Shown: positions 1 to 11,398, counted from the first letter of the stretch. The stretch: DNA of 64,000 nt from Raffaelea ambrosiae (GCA_002778195.1 PCDI01000016.1:220332-284331); one strand, 5' to 3'. Translations and numbers: made by a program. The notes: generated by a model not told the origin, from the sequence alone.

Positions 1-1
1 G

Positions 2-2428
2 CCGCATCCGCTTCCGGTCCGCCTTCGTCACCAGGCTCGGCGTCATCGGCACCACCGGCGAAAACGGCTGGTACGGCGTGTACGGCACCGGCGCACCCGT
101 CCACGGGGCCCCGCCCGGCGACAGCGGGCCCGTCCGCTCAAACACCGTCTGCTTGGTCTGGTGCGACACAAAGGACGGCGACGTGATGGACGGCTCGTAG
201 GCGCGCAGAGGCAGCGCGCCGCCCGTGCGGACCGCCGACGGCGCATTCGCCCGGCCCAGCCCCCCCGCGGGGGCCAGGGTGAACCCGCCGGCCCGCGGCG
301 ACGCCAGCCCGGGCGAGTTGAGGCTGCCAAACGTGTCGCCCCGCGGCGACGACAGACCGCCGAACCCGACGGTCGCCCGCGGCGACGCCGGCAGCGTCGA
401 GAACCGCGCGCCCGGCTTCGGCGACGTCGGCAGACCCACAACCAGCGGCGCCTGCGAGCTCTGCGTCGCCGCCGACTGCGGCTCGGCGCCGGCGCCGTCC
501 GACAGGTACGTCGCCGCCGAGGCCCGGCTGGCCTGGCTGTTGGTCGGCATGTGCAGCCGCCCCGGCGTCGGCCGCGCCCGTCGTTCTTTGGCCTGTCTGT
601 CCTCGCTGCGCTCGCTGTTCTCTCTGGCCTGTCTGTCCTGTCTGTCCGCGCTGCGCTCGCTGACCTCTCTGGCCTCGCTGCCTTCGGGCATCTGCCGGCC
701 ACGTCTTTCCGTGACATCGCTCCGGGCGGCAGACCGCTCCGTCCGCACCGACCTCTCCGTGCGACGCGTCCGCTGGCTCGACGCATCCGACTCGTTGCCC
801 AGCTGCTGCTGCTGCTGCTGCTGCTCAACCGCCGTATGCATCTGCTCATCGGCCGACGACGCGCCCGCCTCGTCCGCGCGGTCGTCGCGCGCATCCAGAT
901 GATGCCGCGACGTCGACTCTTCCTCGGACACCTCCTCCGGGTCGCGGTGCTTGGTAGAGGTCGTGTAGTTGTTGCTGGTCTCCGGAAGAGCCTCCATGCG
1001 CTGGTCAATGCTTAGCGGCGACATGTCGGGCGGCGTCAGCGGCGCCACCGTCGACCGCCGGATGCTGGGGTTGACGTAGTTCATCTGCGTCTGGGGCGGC
1101 ACGAACACGGGCACGGGCGGCGGCGCGGCCGGCGCATAGTACCGCGGCGGGATGGCGTTCATCTCTTCGCCCATGTCACCAGCCGCAGCGCCGCCACCCA
1201 TAAACGAGCTGGGCGGGCCGCCGCGCGGGAACGTGCCCGACATGGGCGTCATGATGGGCGACGAGATGGACATGCCCTGGACGGGTGCCTTCTTGCGGCC
1301 CAGCGGCGACTTGAGCGCCGAGAAGATGGACGAAGTGCGCGACTGGGTGCGTGGCTGGTTCTGTTGGTGTTGCTGCTGCTGGTGGTGGTCCGCGTACATG
1401 TCGTTGCGGTCGCCCAGGCTCAGATTGAGGCTGATCGGCTTGCTTTTGTTGTCCTTCCTGGAGGAGCGCGAGAGGAGGGTGCCGGTCGAGGGTTTCTTCT
1501 GGAGCAGGCTCGAAGGCTGGGACGAGACAGCCGGCGGCAGCCCCCGGTGCGACTGGAAGGACTTGCTGGGGCTGTTGCCGCCGCTGGACTCCGGGCTGAT
1601 GGGCGTGGGCGGGTCGGCCAGGACGATGCCGGCCTGCTTGGCCTCGTCCTGCTCCAGCACGTACTTGTACATCTGCTCGAGCTGTGCCTGCGCCATGGCG
1701 TGGTCGGCCAAGACGACGTTGGGGTCGACGCTGGGATCGAAGCTGGGGCCGTGCAGGGAGGCGGCGGCAGAGGCAGCGGCAGCGTACGGGTTGTTGCTGC
1801 TGAACTGCTGGGTCGTCGGGTCCTGGTAGTAGAGCTGGCCGTCGATCTGGTAGCACTGCGCCGCCGGGTTGTTGGGGTCGTAGCTGCCGGGGTTGCTGCC
1901 GACGAGTGTCGGGCTGAGCGGTGTCGGGTAGGAGTAGTTGGGGTTGCCGGGGCTCTTGAGGCCGTAGGGGGTGCTGTCCTGCAGCTGGCAGTTGGCCGGC
2001 ACGAGAATGAGCTCGCCGTCCTCGTCTTCAATGTAGTACTCGTACTCCTCGCCGGCCTCGAGATGATCACGGCGCCGCTTGGCGAGGCTGATCAAGACGA
2101 TGGCAACAACGACAAGGCTGAGGGCGTAGGCACCGACGATGCCGCCGATCTGGGCGGGCAGGTAGGCCTTGTTGCGGAGGGCGCCGGCCGAGAGAGGAGG
2201 ACCGTCTTCGGGCGATGGTGCCGGGCCGTAGTCGAAGACGAGGCCGCGTCTGCGCAGATCGTGTTCTTCGGTGGGGAGGTCTTGCAAGGTTGTCTCTGCG
2301 GCGTCAACGCCGCTGCTGCTTACAAGAAAGGGAAGGGCGACGAGAAGAACAGCGATGGGAACGAAGCAACGAGTCAAGGAGTGTAGGGCCGTCGAGCAAT
2401 AATAAATACTTGCACTGCTCGTTCGCAT
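2..2428 (-). CDS. Large single-pass membrane protein, 5' part only (left edge)
   Basis: The minus-strand frame opens at the ATG at 2428 and runs without a stop or obvious intron for about 809 codons to the window edge, so the C-terminus is missing. The N-terminus has a hydrophobic signal-like stretch (about residues 20-44), a short lumenal part, then a transmembrane helix (about 94-115) followed by Lys-Arg-Arg-Arg, which suggests a cytoplasmic tail. The tail begins with an acidic Tyr-rich patch and continues as a long disordered region rich in Ser, Pro and Gln, with a run of seven Gln, Ser-Glu-Arg-Ser type repeats and several Ser-Pro-Arg-x-Phe-like units. The last visible residues (Pro-Tyr-Gln-Pro-Phe-Ser-Pro-Val-Val-Pro) look like a conserved block in Sordariomycete hypothetical membrane proteins; that is from memory. 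No enzymatic domain is visible. Function unknown; the layout is compatible with a cell-surface or polarity protein, but I cannot show that. Confidence 0.85.
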   Translation of the reverse strand, partial: MRTSSASIYYCSTALHSLTRCFVPIAVLLVALPFLVSSSGVDAAETTLQDLPTEEHDLRRRGLVFDYGPAPSPEDGPPLSAGALRNKAYLPAQIGGIVGAYALSLVVVAIVLISLAKRRRDHLEAGEEYEYYIEDEDGELILVPANCQLQDSTPYGLKSPGNPNYSYPTPLSPTLVGSNPGSYDPNNPAAQCYQIDGQLYYQDPTTQQFSSNNPYAAAASAAASLHGPSFDPSVDPNVVLADHAMAQAQLEQMYKYVLEQDEAKQAGIVLADPPTPISPESSGGNSPSKSFQSHRGLPPAVSSQPSSLLQKKPSTGTLLSRSSRKDNKSKPISLNLSLGDRNDMYADHHQQQQHQQNQPRTQSRTSSIFSALKSPLGRKKAPVQGMSISSPIMTPMSGTFPRGGPPSSFMGGGAAAGDMGEEMNAIPPRYYAPAAPPPVPVFVPPQTQMNYVNPSIRRSTVAPLTPPDMSPLSIDQRMEALPETSNNYTTSTKHRDPEEVSEEESTSRHHLDARDDRADEAGASSADEQMHTAVEQQQQQQQLGNESDASSQRTRRTERSVRTERSAARSDVTERRGRQMPEGSEAREVSERSADRQDRQARENSERSEDRQAKERRARPTPGRLHMPTNSQASRASAATYLSDGAGAEPQSAATQSSQAPLVVGLPTSPKPGARFSTLPASPRATVGFGGLSSPRGDTFGSLNSPGLASPRAGGFTLAPAGGLGRANAPSAVRTGGALPLRAYEPSITSPSFVSHQTKQTVFERTGPLSPGGAPWTGAPVPYTPYQPFSPVVPMTPSLVTKADRKRMR

Positions 2429-4911
2429 GATTGTGGATTGAGAAAGAGGGGGGGGGGTATAGGAGGAGGAGGAGAAGAGAAAAAAGGGGAGCGGATCTTG
2501 CGGCCGTCCGTGTGAGAGAAGCGTGTGAAGAAAAGGATGAAGGAAGGGGGGGATATAGAAAACAAAAGAGAAACAGAAACAATTAAGCACACACCCCGGC
2601 CCGTTTCCGGGAATCTTGTTGCTTGTTGCCTGGGTCTTAATTCTGGTAATGGGTGTGCTTGTTGTGCTGTTCAGGGCAAGAAGATCGGCTCAACCAAGCG
2701 GCCAGGTTTCGAGACATATCATGCACCACGATGCATTGGAGAAGAGGGAGGTGAGAGGTGAGAAAGCAAGGAGAACGGAACGAGAAGAAAAAGAGGAAAA
2801 AAAAAAGTGACCAAGAACAGGGCCAGACCTTGGGTCCCACGTTTTCCTGCGAGTATATACGAGCCTACATAACTAGTACTGCAAATCACAGCGCCTGGTG
2901 ATACTCACTGCTGTTTGGTCCCAGCCTGTTCGAGGTTGACCTCACCGGGAAACCCATCTCTCGTTCCCTTGCCTCTGGCCAACCAACGCCGGCTGGCCGT
3001 GAGTTGCGAGACGACCGGGGGGGCAGGGCGCACCTTGCGCAACGGGCGAGGGCGAGATGTGATGGGATTGTGCTTCCTTATCCGGAGGTGCATCGACAGC
3101 GGCAGCAACAGCACCAATCCGCACCCGTGATTGGCTGGCACCCCTTGTCTGCAAGGGAGCTCTAAGCGCCCGCATCGGACTGGCTGGCTGCCATTGGCTT
3201 GTCCCGTGCGCGGGACCCACCCGACCATTTCACTTCCCCGCCATTCTCTGCCAAACAATTCGATGGTGACCAACTTGTCCGTTTGCCCACTTTTTCGTCT
3301 TGACAAGAATTGAGGGATCGAACCGGATGGCGGTCCCAGTGCTCTGCCCATTTTCCCCCTAAAAATAGGCGCTGTGCTGGGCCACTGTTGCCTCGCTTTG
3401 CCTTTCACAACCCTTCTGGTCCACCCGTCACTAGTTATTCGTGCCGATCGCCACCACCATCTTCACCAATGGCGTTTCCGCCTTGCATTCGAGGCCGCAT
3501 CAGAACCGTTGGGTCGATATTTTCTTGCCCCTTGCCAGGTGCATGCGGCAGGGACGCAGGCGGCTCGTTTATTGTGACCGTTTATCGCCCCCAGAGGACC
3601 ATCTTACAGACCACGACTGCTTACCATAGTAGCAGCCTCCAAATCGCTCGCACCATACTTCTCAGCCTCTCTCCACCCCATCACATCCTGTGCATTGTCA
3701 GCTCAGAACGACCGGTCACTACACCGTAGGAACGATGTGATGAAAATCGCCTGTTAGCACAGCGATTAACAGAAACATACTATGATCAGTGCGACCCGCA
3801 GCGGGTGATGTGAACAAAAGTCTCTGTGCTCACAAAGCCGCGGAAAAAACAAGACTAGTTTCGTTTCAATCACAGCACGCAACCGTGCAGTGAGCAAAGA
3901 GGCACAGAGAGGCACAACCGCCCGCCGCACAGACAAAACCGGCACTGCGATCGCCGTGATGTGCCTGCTGTCCAACCACTAACAGGGGGCTCTACGCGCA
4001 CTGATAGACCCCAATATCACCTGCCGGGGTGCACCCTACCATATGGTATGAACTATGTACGATACTGCAATGCAAGTGTCTTATGGGCGGCCTGCACATG
4101 ACCCTCTCTGAGCGCCGCAGAATGAGGATCGCCTGTGCCAGACAAGAAAATGACAGCCACGATGGATGATTGATGAGATTTTCCATCGCCCTTCGTGGCC
4201 AGCTGTGGCAATTCCGCGGGACGCGAACGAGTGTCAAACTACTTTGCATGCTTGACGAATCTTTCGTCTTCATCACATTCATCACATCTTCCGCCGCCTT
4301 GTTTTCTGTTGTCTGGACTTTCCAGAGTTCCACATCGTCTCATCATCCATAAGATCAGCACCGGGACAGCATAACAATCACTTTTCCGGGCGCTTGCCCA
4401 AGCACGCATCACGCAACTGGTCTCTGTCATAATTCATGCCTTCAACAAGTCGGTAAAGAGTTCTCTCATCCTGCTTCCAAATAGAAAGAGGAAAAGAAGA
4501 CGGAAACTGGCCCCCTTGACTCTGCATGATAAGCTTTGCAGAAAGCGAGGGGGGCGGACGGTCTGGGAACAGGTTGCAGCACCTTGCTAAGCTTCTCGCA
4601 ACCGGAAGCTAAGTGTGCACTCTATTGTATCGTAGAAGAGAAGAAGAAGAAGAAACCCTTTTTCCGGATGAAACAATGCCTGCTGCCGTACTGTCTTTGC
4701 ACAACTGACTTGCCAGTGTGGTGAATGGTACTCTCCTATGTAAGTGGAGCTCACTCATAACATTAGACACGTGACACCAATTGCATCACGTGTTGCCGTG
4801 ATTTCGTGTTGTTCTCCCACCTCCTGTAAGACGCGACGCCAAAGCTATGGAGACCGCGATCGTGAACTGCAGTGCACCCTTTGCGAGCAATTCGGCCATG
4901 ATTGCACAACA
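2429..4911. promoter_or_regulatory. Divergent intergenic region, membrane protein / SRS2
   Basis: About 2.5 kb between two divergently transcribed genes, so both promoters lie here. Several CCAAT/ATTGG elements are present, for example near 3133, 3194 and 4778, with purine- and pyrimidine-rich tracts at 2450-2560. The ORFs here (such as 2905-3408 minus and 3310-3729 plus) overlap one another in several frames and show no domain, so I treat them as chance. Confidence 0.6.
4767..4793. promoter_or_regulatory. Inverted pair of CACGTG boxes around a CCAAT box
   Basis: Two CACGTG hexamers (4768-4773 and 4787-4792) lie in 8-bp arms that are perfect inverted complements (ACACGTGA and TCACGTGT), separated by 11 bp that contain CCAAT. 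The element is centred about 130 bp upstream of the SRS2 start. CACGTG is bound by bHLH factors and CCAAT by the HAP complex in fungi; use here is inferred. Confidence 0.5.
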
Positions 4912-5065
4912 ATGCCGAAACGAGCAGCTGTCATTGACCTCTGCTCAGACTCCGACTCGTCGGATGATTTCCCGAGCCCGTCCGACGCGCGCTATGCGGG
5001 CCAGCCCGTGGCCAAGACCGAGCCGGTCTCGCCGCAGCCAAACGCGAGCATGGCGAGTGCGGTAG
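4847..5065 (+). promoter_or_regulatory. Possible upstream ORF overlapping the SRS2 start
   Basis: An ATG at 4847 opens a 72-codon frame that passes the SRS2 ATG (4912) in a different frame and ends at 5065; a second ATG of the same frame is at 4898. If transcription starts upstream of 4847, scanning ribosomes meet this frame first, which would lower helicase translation. The peptide is not recognisable. The transcript start is unknown. Confidence 0.3.
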
Positions 5066-8000
5066 TGAAGGAGGAGGGCAGCAGCAGCCGAGTCCAGGTG
5101 CAATTCACGCCTTATTCGCAGACGACGCCTTCTCAGAAAGCAAAGAAGATCAAAAAAGAACCGCGAAACCCCCACCCGCCGTCCCAACCGCAGGAGATCA
5201 TCCCCTTCTCCACCATCCTGAGCTCGCTCAACAAGGCGCAGCGACGAGCCGTCACCTCCCATACCGACACGGTGGCGATCCTGGCCGGTCCGGGTAGCGG
5301 CAAGACGCACACGCTGACCTCGCGTGTGGTGTGGCTCATTGACCAGGTCGGGTATCGGCCGCGGGACATCGTTGTGGCCACATTCACCGTCAAGGCGGCG
5401 CGCGAAATGAAGGAGCGCATCGGCAAGGTGCTGGGCGACGGCCGCGAGCGCCAGATTGTGCTGGGAACCTTCCACAGCGTGGCACGGCGGTACCTGGCCA
5501 CATACGGCAAGCGGATTGGGCTGGACCCCAAGTTCAGCATCATCGACGACGGCGACAGCCGAGGGATCATTACGCGGATCATCAAGCGGCTGGACTTGAC
5601 GACAGAGGTGGGAAGCGCGCGCGCATGGATCAGCAAAAAGAAGACGGGTCATCTTTCTGGCAAGGAGGAGGAGCAGAAGCAGCAGCAGACGAAAAAGAAG
5701 ACCGTGTCCGGCTCCAACAGCAACGGCAAGGGTGACTATTACGAAAACCTGAAGAAAATCCATGCCGAGTACCAGGCCCATCTGGAGAGCTTGAACCTGC
5801 TCGACTACGACGACCTGCTGGTCAAGTGTGCCGATCTGCTGCGCCAGTACCCGTCCTGCGTCGCCAACGTCCAGGCCGTGCTCATCGACGAGTACCAGGA
5901 CACCAACGGCATCCAGTTTGAGCTCATGAAGCTGTTTGCGCAGGCTCGGCGGCACATCACGGTCGTCGGCGACCCCGACCAGAGCATCTACGGCTGGCGC
6001 TCGGCCGACTACACGAACCTGTCGCGCTTTCTCCAAGAGTTCTCCGACACCGCCGAGATCTCGCTCGAAGAGAACTACCGCTCGTCGCAGCGCATTCTGG
6101 ACACATCCCTGCAAGTCATCCAGCAAGACAAGAAGCGCTACCAGAAGATCCTGCTGCCAGTCCATAAGAAGGGCACGCTGCCGGTTCTGCGGACACTGCG
6201 CGACGGGCCCTCCGAGGCCGAGTGGATTGTGGGCGAGATCAGCCGTGCCATGCAAATGACGGGCGGCATGCTGGGCCACGACGACGTGGCCATCCTGGTG
6301 CGCTCGGCATCTCTTTCGCGGCCGATCGAGACGGCCTTGGGATCCGCGGGCATTCCATATCGCATGATTGGTAAGTAAACGAGATAGATCAAGAAAGATC
6401 AGAGTCGAGGGGGAAAAAAAAATAAAGCAGTTTGTTTGTCTGACTTTGTTTCACAAGGCGGACGCAAGTTTTTCGACCGTGCAGAAATCAAAGTGCTGGT
6501 AGACTACCTCCGCATTGTACACCAGCCAAACAACAACGACGCTCTCGCGCGCATCATCAACGTGCCGAGACGCGGCATCGGCGAGAAGACGCTCAAGGCA
6601 CTGCTGGACGAGGCCGAGACAGCCAAGATCAGCCTGTGGGCGCTGATCACGCAGCACTGCCGCGGCGACCGGACAGCCACAACCACCGGCATACAAAAAG
6701 TCGAGAAGAAGATCGGCGGCTTCATTGCCATGATTCTGGTCCTGCAAGGACAAGCAGAGAAGATGGACGAGGATGCAGAAGACCCAGCTGCAAAAGGGCA
6801 GCAAGAATGGAAGCCTGGTGCTGCCGGGCCAACGTTGTCGGCGCTGACGTCGTCGTCGGCCGCAGAGAAGAAGCCCCTCACGCTTATTGAGCTCATTGAG
6901 ACCCTGCTCCGGCGGCTGCAGTTCCAGACGTTCATCCGAGACAAGTACGGCGGCGACGAGGAGACGCGGTGGGCCAACGTGGAGGAATTCGTCAAGCTGG
7001 CGCGCGAGTTCATGATGGAAGCCAAGGCCAACGAAGACGAAGACGACCTGCCCGAGGTGGACGGCGTCGACCAGGTCAAGGAACGCAACATCCTGAGCAA
7101 GTTCTTGGCCAACGTGACGCTGGCGGCCAACCCCGACAAGAAGAAGGATGCGGACCAGGACGAGTCCATGGTGACCATCTCCACCATCCACGCGGCCAAG
7201 GGTCTCGAGTGGCCGGTCGTGTTCATCCCGGCCGCCTACACCGGGTGCATCCCGCACAGCCGGTCGGAAGACAGCGACGAGGAGCGGCGCCTGCTCTACG
7301 TCGCCATGACACGCGCCAAGTGCCTCCTGAACATCAGCTTTGCCGTGCAGGGCCTCTATGACAGGAACAACAACAACAACAACAACGGCGACCACGGGCA
7401 GAGCGAGCAGGAGCTGTCGGTGTTCCTGGCGTCGGTGCCCCGGTCGTCGTTTGCCGAGCGCGGCCCGTCGTACAACCGCGACCTCCTGGAGGAGATGGGC
7501 GACATCCTCCGCCGCCGCGTGCCCACGGACGAGGAAATCTTCCAGGCCCTGCCTACGGGGATGATCCTCGAAGACGACCGCTTCCCCCTCGACCCTATCC
7601 AGGCCAAGCGCGACAACGATAAGAACGTGGATGCCGGCGACGGGTATGGTGGCCGGTGGAACAGCAGCGGCGGCGGTGGCGGCGGCTTCGCCTCTAAGAA
7701 ACGCAAGCCGTATCTCTGGCAGACGCCCGACTACACAGGCAGTGCGAGTGCCAATCTCAGCGGGTTTGGAGGCGGCAACAACGACGGGCCCGGGGCGTGG
7801 AACAAACCCTATGCCACGACCATGGACGGCGCGGCCTCCTTTCCCGGCTTCACCACCGCTACCGCCCACCGGGCGGCTCTGCAGGCGGCTGCCCAGGCCG
7901 AGCAGGCCCACGAGGCCCTGGCCCAGCGCTCGGCTGCGCAGGCCAAGCGCCAGGCCGCGGCCATGAAGGGCGGCCAGCAGACGATTATGCAGAGCTTTGT

Positions 8001-8754
8001 GCGGAGCCACGCCGACCCGGAGCAGGGGCCACGAGCCAAGGCCGGGTTGTCCGCGTCGTTGTCGTCGTCGTCGTCAGCTGGTGGTGACGACATACAGTTC
8101 TTGTCTATGCGCGCATTGGGACCGGCGGCAGCGGGCCGGGGCAACAGGCCGATGCAGCATCAGCAGCAGCAGCATGCTCCACAGCTTCCCGGCATGATGT
8201 CGGCGCATGGACGATCGGCAGCAGCAGCACGGCCAGGCGGCATTCCACCCGAGCTCAAGACGCGCAAGCTGGGCGACCTGTCCACGATGACCAGCATGCG
8301 GCCGCCTGTTTCACGGCTTCCACCCGACGGCCGTAGTAGCAAGGACGGCAGCGCGTCGGGTCAGCCGGACAGGTCCACGCGGTACGCACACTTTTCCAGC
8401 TCGCCGACACGGGGGGGCCAACAGCAGCGTGACGAGCCACAGAACGTGCCATCAGCACCGCCGCCGCCACCACCACAGCAGCAGTACCGCAGCCCCTACA
8501 TGCCCGGCGGTCGGCCGCGGTACCCGGCGGCCAACCGACCGACGATCGCCGGGAAGGAGAATGTGGTTGGTGTTGGTGGCGGCGCACCGACATTGGCAAA
8601 GGTGTCGTCGTTCCACGCGACGACGTTTGCGCAGGCATCGGGGCCGCCAGGCAGCCGCAAACGGCCGGCATCGAGCATCTCTGGCGGAGCCATTGCGCCG
8701 ATGGACAAGCTGCGGATGCCGTTCAAGCCGCCGAGCATCAAGCGGCCGCAGTAA
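4912..8754 (+). CDS. SRS2: Srs2-type UvrD/Rep family 3'-5' DNA helicase
   Basis: Exons 4912-6370 and 6458-8754; the 87-bp intron (GTAAGT...CAAG) restores the conserved Gly-Gly-Arg-Lys-Phe-Phe block. Product 1251 aa. All SF1A motifs are visible: Walker A GPGSGKT (126-132), DEYQD (326-330), GDPDQSIYGWR (from 353), the ENYRSSQ block (about 387), TIHAAKGLEW (729-738) and LLYVAMTRAK (from 765). The start is the first in-frame ATG; the frame is open further upstream but has no earlier ATG. Srs2 removes Rad51 from single-stranded DNA and limits recombination at replication forks through SUMO-PCNA. Residues 7-10 (VIDL) followed by Ser/Asp look like a SUMO-interaction motif. A PIP-like QTIMQSFV lies at 994-1001 in a long disordered Gln/Ser/Pro-rich tail. 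Helicase identity is certain; the Srs2 assignment rather than another fungal UvrD is very likely from domain layout and tail. Confidence 0.93.
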
Positions 8755-9189
8755 GCTCTCGGGGAGATACGACGACGCTAGACGTCATGGTGTCTTAAAC
8801 TAGTACGGATAAAAAGATGGATGGGTGTGGATGTTAGATTGGGATTTTAATTATAAAGTATGGCGTTATGGGTGTTTGGGGGGGGCTGGAATAGAAAGAT
8901 ACCGGCGCACATCGGGCAATGTGTGTAAGGCTCTGTTGTAATTGTTGGGCATAACGCGAAGATGCGTAATCTCTTGGGGTCTGGTCTTTGGCGCAGCCTT
9001 ACGCACAAACATAACGGTTGCTTTTTGCTGTATATAAATGGGGAGATTCCTCGACAATGGGAAGCAGAAAACAATGCAATCCAAGCAAGCAAGCAATCAG
9101 AAGAAAACGAAAAACATCAGAACAATCAAGACGATCAATCAGAAAAGCAAAGCGAAAAAGAAAAAAAAAAGCCAACCCTCCCCCCAAAC
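8755..9189. other. Intergenic, SRS2 3' end to small membrane protein
   Basis: 435 bp holding the SRS2 3' UTR and the leader of the next gene. The 3' part (9070-9180) is A-rich, with repeated GCAAGCAAGC/GAAAA words typical of a fungal leader. No gene or RNA seen. Confidence 0.5.
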
Positions 9190-9528
9190 ATGAGCTCGCC
9201 AACCTTTACCGCTACCATGTCGTCTCTCATCAAATCGCCGTCGCTGCTCGCCAACACGCGCAAGGCCGATCTCGAGGTCGGCGCTGGGCGGCCCCTGTCG
9301 ACAACGACGCCGCTTCTTCAAAACAGCGCCGGCGGCCTCAACAACAGTAGCGGCGTGCCCTCCTCCCCCACCACTACCGCCCCCCGCGGCTTCGTGCGGT
9401 CCCTCTTTCCGCGACGGCTCACACTCGCGGGCACGCTCGTGATCTTTGCGGCAGGCTTTCTGGATGGGGCTCTGTGCACGCACTTTTACCTATCGCGGAC
9501 GGGGTCTGCCAAGAGCCCAGGTGCCTAG
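9190..9528 (+). CDS. Small single-pass membrane protein, 112 aa
   Basis: A short intronless frame starting at the ATG at 9190, preceded by an A-rich leader. The first 70 residues are Ser/Thr-rich and probably unstructured. A basic stretch (about 67-76, with RR) precedes one hydrophobic helix (about 77-95), then a short polar tail of about 15 residues, which suggests a tail-anchored or type II topology with the N-terminus in the cytosol. The frame opens earlier (8962) but the in-frame region upstream is A-rich and unlike coding sequence, so the ATG at 9190 is preferred. I do not recognise a family. Codon choice (mostly G/C at third positions) matches neighbouring genes and supports it being real. 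Confidence 0.6.
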   Translation: MSSPTFTATMSSLIKSPSLLANTRKADLEVGAGRPLSTTTPLLQNSAGGLNNSSGVPSSPTTTAPRGFVRSLFPRRLTLAGTLVIFAAGFLDGALCTHFYLSRTGSAKSPGA

Positions 9529-11398
9529 GAATGTACCAGGAGGCGGGTATTGGTTCTAGATGGAGATGCGGGCGTTGACATATCTGGGATACCAATCTGA
9601 GATATTGCTCTGAGATATCGCCAAAGGTATCTTATGTATCGAACTAGACTAGCGATGCAGGCAACTTTAGACGAGGAGGCTAGAAAGATAAAGTGTGGAG
9701 AGCATTTTTTACATACTTGCGCACGCGAGAAGGGACTGTTCTGCCCGGGGTTTCTCCACTTGCTAGCAATTATAAGAGTTTGGCCGTCGATGGCCCTTTC
9801 ATGAGGCCGTTGAATGCCAAAGCTGACTGACAGCTGCAAAGGAATGCAAGCCCCCATAACTCGTTTCTTCTTCAGCCGGCCATGGGGGGAAACGATCGGC
9901 ACCAGTTCGCTAACAACCAATAAAAGTACATATGGAAAACTTGGTTTCTAGTGATTATCAGCTTTCGTGAGGGGAAGCAGACTCGAGGCGTTCACAAGCG
10001 TTGAGATGCATAACATATCGTACATAATATACGTGGAAGACATCAATGGTAAGGTGTGATAGGGCGTGTGCTCAACTGCAGCCAGAGAAGTCGGCGTCAT
10101 TGCCCATCTTGGCACTAGCCGGGTGTAACGGACAGGAAAGGAAGGAGCACCAGAGCACGACGGGAAAAGGAAGGAACAATGGAGAGGGGGCACGACTGCT
10201 GGCTTTCTGTGCTCGTAGAAAGCAACAGGGGCCAAAAAAAACAACCACCCGAAAAAAAAAGGATGCACTCGGTCGTTTATTGTCGAATACACAACAGCGC
10301 CCTCTTGCCTGGCCCAAATGACCTCCAGGGAGCAGTAACCACTCACCGTCTGTTATCAGCCACCCCTCCCCCAAACCTACCCCAGCTCCACCGCTTTTGC
10401 TTGGGGAGAACCCCCTGCCCGCTGGGCTGTTTGCTCGCCTGTTTCTCTCCTCCAGCCAGGTGACGGGAGATTGCCCTGCCATTTCCTGGCGCGTCCATGG
10501 GCAGAGGTGTGGCCAATCCGACTGGCGACCGTCGATCCGCCGAATTAGTCCCATCCTCTCAGCCAGAGAAATGTTCCGAGAAGTCGGTCAAGACCGTCTG
10601 CCAGGCAGCAGAATAGGCCAGCGAAAGCCAGCAAATCCAGCAAGACAAACCAGACTCGGGCGACCAAACATGGGCAACTCAGCTTTTTAGAACAACTGGC
10701 AGACCCGAGGAAGCCGTCATGGATGACTGGGCGTCAACGACAACCCAACACGCCTGCCTAGTGTACCTATAAAGTAAACTATTATTAAGGTATGACCGCA
10801 CAATCATGTCTGCACTAGGGACCAAGATTGACGTAGCGTGCTTATCCATGCGCGGCCAGCAATTTGGAGAGGGAGGGGAGGGGGCGAAAAGAGGAGAAGG
10901 GCAAGGTATCTTGGTACGCCCAAGACGGGAGACCGTGGTGCCCTAGACATGGGTTCAGACGACCTGGTATAAGAGGAAGCGATGCGGCGCCTTGGCGCAA
11001 GCTCTCAGCCCAGAGGATCTTCTCTTTGCATGAGAGTGTGCAAATATCTGGAAGAACAGAGGCCGAACAGAAGCCTGAACAGAAGCCTGAACAGAAGACA
11101 GAACAGAAGCCTAAAAGCTGTTGCCTTTTTTATTTGCGTGTGACTCTAGCTTCACAGCAGGAGCGCAGACAAGCGAAACGAAAAGGGGAAGAGAAACCAA
11201 GACGAGCAGAACCCGTACCTTCTTGCTTTTCTGTGTGCTCTCTGGGCTTCAAACACTGTCCTGGAAGCTGGAAACATCCCGGTATTTTTCCACATACAGG
11301 CCTGGACACACGACATCCAACAACGGGCTGCGCTCGGCATCGGCATCATCACCACACATCCGATATAACATCGCCTTCTTCCACGCAACTCTTACAGC
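9529..11398. other. Intergenic, upstream of ceramidase
   Basis: 1.87 kb without a convincing gene. Overlapping frames on both strands around 10050-10560 (up to 160 codons) lack domains or consistent codon use. The distal half should carry the ceramidase promoter and leader; it contains a 12-bp tandem repeat at 11054-11112. Confidence 0.5.
11054..11112. repeat. 12-bp tandem repeat, about five copies
   Basis: Units of the form GAACAGAAGCCT follow each other at 11054-11064 (11 bp), 11065-11076, 11077-11088, 11089-11100 (variant ending ACA) and 11101-11112. The array lies about 290-345 bp upstream of the ceramidase ATG, in the promoter or leader. Confidence 0.85.

Noticed and set aside
3275..3345. 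tRNA-like T-loop (GGTTCGATCCC on the minus strand)
   Set aside because: The flanking bases do not form a T stem and no acceptor or anticodon arm can be drawn.
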